A DNA stretch of 64,000 nt from Devosia algicola (lineage in GTDB: Bacteria; Pseudomonadota; Alphaproteobacteria; Rhizobiales; Devosiaceae): positions 1,984,001 to 2,048,000 of the forward strand of contig NZ_CP118246.1 of the NCBI RefSeq assembly GCF_028816455.1, in the 5' to 3' direction. Within the stretch, counting starts at the first letter, position 1. Each line of letters starts with the position of its first letter. Of this stretch, positions 62,519-64,000 are shown in pieces. The notes below the pieces were generated by a model. That model saw only the letters and a list, made by a program, of their open reading frames with translations. It was not told the origin of the DNA and ran no database searches. The position numbers and the translations under genes are program-made.

Positions 62519-63362
62519 TCAGGTGTTGGCGATCAGTTGGGCTGCTTCCTTGACCTTGGCCGGATCAAGCGCATCGCGCCAATCCTCGTTGACGACTACC
62601 CGCTTGGCGAACGCCATCAGTCGTAATGCAGCGTCTGATGGCACCTTTGGCGAAAATCCGAACCACATGGCGATTTCGACGTTGAGATGGCCGATCAGAA
62701 ATTCAAAGGCGGCCTGGCGGGGGATGCCATATTTGCTGGCGCAGATGTCCACAGCCTCAACCATTGTGTCGATGAACGGCATGGCGATCATTTCTGACAG
62801 ACCGGGTTCGAGAATGGCGAGTTGCTCTAGACTGAGACGATAGCAATTTATTATCGGGGACCACATGGTCCGGCAAATTTCCTCGCCGAGCGCATAGTGC
62901 TCTTCGGGTCCCTGCATGAGGGCGCAAACGATTGACTGTTTGGCGATGCCACCATGATAGTCGCGGCGGGCGTCCCACGCCGTCTCATCACCGTATAGCG
63001 GCGGATGGCAGGGATGCCCCACAAAATAGGTCAGGTCGGGACGATCAGTCGGCAGATCGTCGGCCATGGGTGCGGCGGCATCAAGGATCAGCAGCATGGT
63101 GCCCGACTGTAATTTTGACGACAGGTCGGCGGCGACGGTGCCAATGAGGTTGTCGGGTAGGGCGAGCAGAACGACGCGGGCTCCCTTCACAGCAATGTCG
63201 GTATCATGGGTGTTGATCCCGACGTCTGCCAGTCGCTGGCGGCCTGACTCGGAAACCTCCACCGCGCGGACGTCATAGCCGGCATCCACCAGTTTCCTGG
63301 TGATCCGGAACCCCATCTTGCCGCCAGGCTCCAAACAGGGCAACGGACACTGACTGGTTCAT
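62519..63362 (-). CDS. ApnO-like oxidoisomerase, second copy (frameshifted at N-terminus)
   Basis: Repaired length about 280 residues. The ATG at 63362 reads MNQSVSVALFGA; removing one base from AGGCT at 63326-63330 continues as GGKMGFRITRKLVDAGYDVR, restoring the Rossmann motif. It keeps FVGHPCHPPLYGDETAW and CALMQGPEEHYALGEEICR, the same family marks as the copy at 24903. Its neighbours differ (SDR, Gfo/Idh/MocA, TIM barrel), so it may act on a different branched or linear sugar acid. Confidence 0.78.
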
Positions 63363-63575
63363 TTTTTACTCCTGGAATATATCCGCGTTTGACGCATCGT
63401 CAGGCAGGGTCACCGACCGCGGTACAGTGGCCTGTGCCGGCGGACTCCGTCTGATGCGAAGGTCATTCTCTAGCATGTTATGATTAGTATGTCATCATGC
63501 CAGTTGAGATTTTGACACGATGGTGCTGAAAACGGCGCCATCGCCATCCTGGTTGCGGTGAGCGCAGCCGGGAGG
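63363..63575. other. Intergenic region with right operator copy
   Basis: About 210 bases upstream of the second apnO-like gene. The only notable content is the 21-mer at 63484-63504. Confidence 0.5.
63484..63504 (-). promoter_or_regulatory. Shared 21-bp operator-like site, right copy
   Basis: On the reverse strand it reads ACTGGCATGATGACATA then CTAA, matching 53643-53663 at 20 of 21 bases. It lies about 120 bases upstream of the repaired apnO-like start at 63362, pointing toward that gene. Confidence 0.55.
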
Positions 63576-64000
63576 TTACCTTGTAGTGGCTCGAGTGCCG
63601 CCATTGACTGTCCGTAACGAGCGCGAGAGCGCCTGGCGTATTTCATGTATTGGCACGCGCTCGGATCGTCTCGACGGGTCGCCGCGCCCAGGGCGACTGA
63701 GTCGCAGTGGAAGTTCGATCCCTATGGGCACTTCTGGTGCCAACGTGTCGAGCACGTCGAATGCGGCGCCATATCGTAAGTCACCATCACCTATCGCGGT
63801 GAATCGCCAATCATGGTCGTCCGCGGTGACGTCCTTCACATGCAGATGGGCGCAGTATGGCAAGGCGATCCGAAGGTCCGAGAGAACATTAATGGCTTCA
63901 TTGCTGTAGGTGAATGCGTTGCCGATATCGTAGTTGGCCCTCACAAATCGCGAGCCGATTTTTTCGAGTAATACGGCAAATGCAGGCTCCGTCCGGCAGC
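63576..64000 (-). CDS. Sugar isomerase/epimerase-like TIM barrel protein, C-terminal part (cut by window edge)
   Basis: The reverse strand gives about 141 residues from the right edge to a stop at 63576. FAVLLEKIGSRFVRANYDIG, INVLSDLRIALPYCAHLHVK and APEVPIGIELPLRL are the last strands of a xylose-isomerase-like barrel, with the metal-ligand Asp, His and Glu in place. It lies just upstream of the apnO-like gene. Some apionate pathways use a TIM-barrel decarboxylase (OiaC) after ApnO, so that role is possible but unproven. Confidence 0.7.
   Translation of the reverse strand, partial: CRTEPAFAVLLEKIGSRFVRANYDIGNAFTYSNEAINVLSDLRIALPYCAHLHVKDVTADDHDWRFTAIGDGDLRYGAAFDVLDTLAPEVPIGIELPLRLSRPGRGDPSRRSERVPIHEIRQALSRSLRTVNGGTRATTR

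Overview
The window looks like a chromosomal segment of a moderately GC-rich alphaproteobacterium, most likely Hyphomicrobiales (Devosia-like). This is an inference from the imuA-imuB-dnaE2 cassette, the density of sugar ABC transporters with GntR/LacI regulators, and the tRNA sequences. No rRNA, CRISPR array or intact prophage was seen.

Layout. 1-4.7 kb: the 5' part of a mannonate dehydratase gene (uxuA), a MalFG-type sugar ABC transporter and a divergent GntR regulator. 5.0-11.5 kb: three consecutive genes for unusual secreted proteins. 11.5-16.8 kb: the mutagenesis cassette dnaE2-imuB-imuA, read right to left. 17.2-18.3 kb: a GNAT/FemAB-like protein. 18.4-24.7 kb: a pair of large secreted proteins, one transglutaminase-like and one with two VWA domains. 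24.9-37.0 kb: a D-apionate (apiose) utilisation locus with lactonase ApnL, RuBisCO-like OiaX, DUF1537 kinase OiaK, oxidoisomerase ApnO, a ribose-type ABC transporter, an SMP-30 lactonase and a GntR regulator. 37.1-48.0 kb: a second carbohydrate locus with a LacI regulator, a GH38-like DUF5054 protein, an ABC importer, a PHP-domain CehA/McbA-type hydrolase, a TIM-barrel isomerase and a Gfo/Idh/MocA oxidoreductase. 48.1-51.6 kb: MFS exporter, tRNA-Gly, a YjbR-like protein, msrA and a small membrane protein. 51.9-53.8 kb: tRNA-Ser followed by a gene-poor, decayed island with a truncated IS3 transposase. 53.8-64 kb: a dipeptide-type ABC operon with a DoeB-like deacylase, facing a leftward set of SDR, Gfo/Idh/MocA oxidoreductase, a second ApnO-like protein and a TIM-barrel protein. 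The outer edges of this last block share a near-identical 21-bp operator-like sequence.

Sequence quality. Many real genes are split by single-base frameshifts. I found 20 probable sites, and each is explained by one extra base inside an AGCT tetranucleotide (AGCT read as AGCCT, AGGCT or once AGACT). Two further frameshifts are one-base losses in G runs. Removing the extra base restores family-typical proteins, signal peptides and stop codons, and changes gene boundaries: the apparent oiaX-oiaK fusion becomes two overlapping genes. I take this as a systematic artefact, perhaps base-calling at a methylated motif, but it could be real; the raw reads would decide. Coordinates below give the repaired gene extents on the sequence as supplied.
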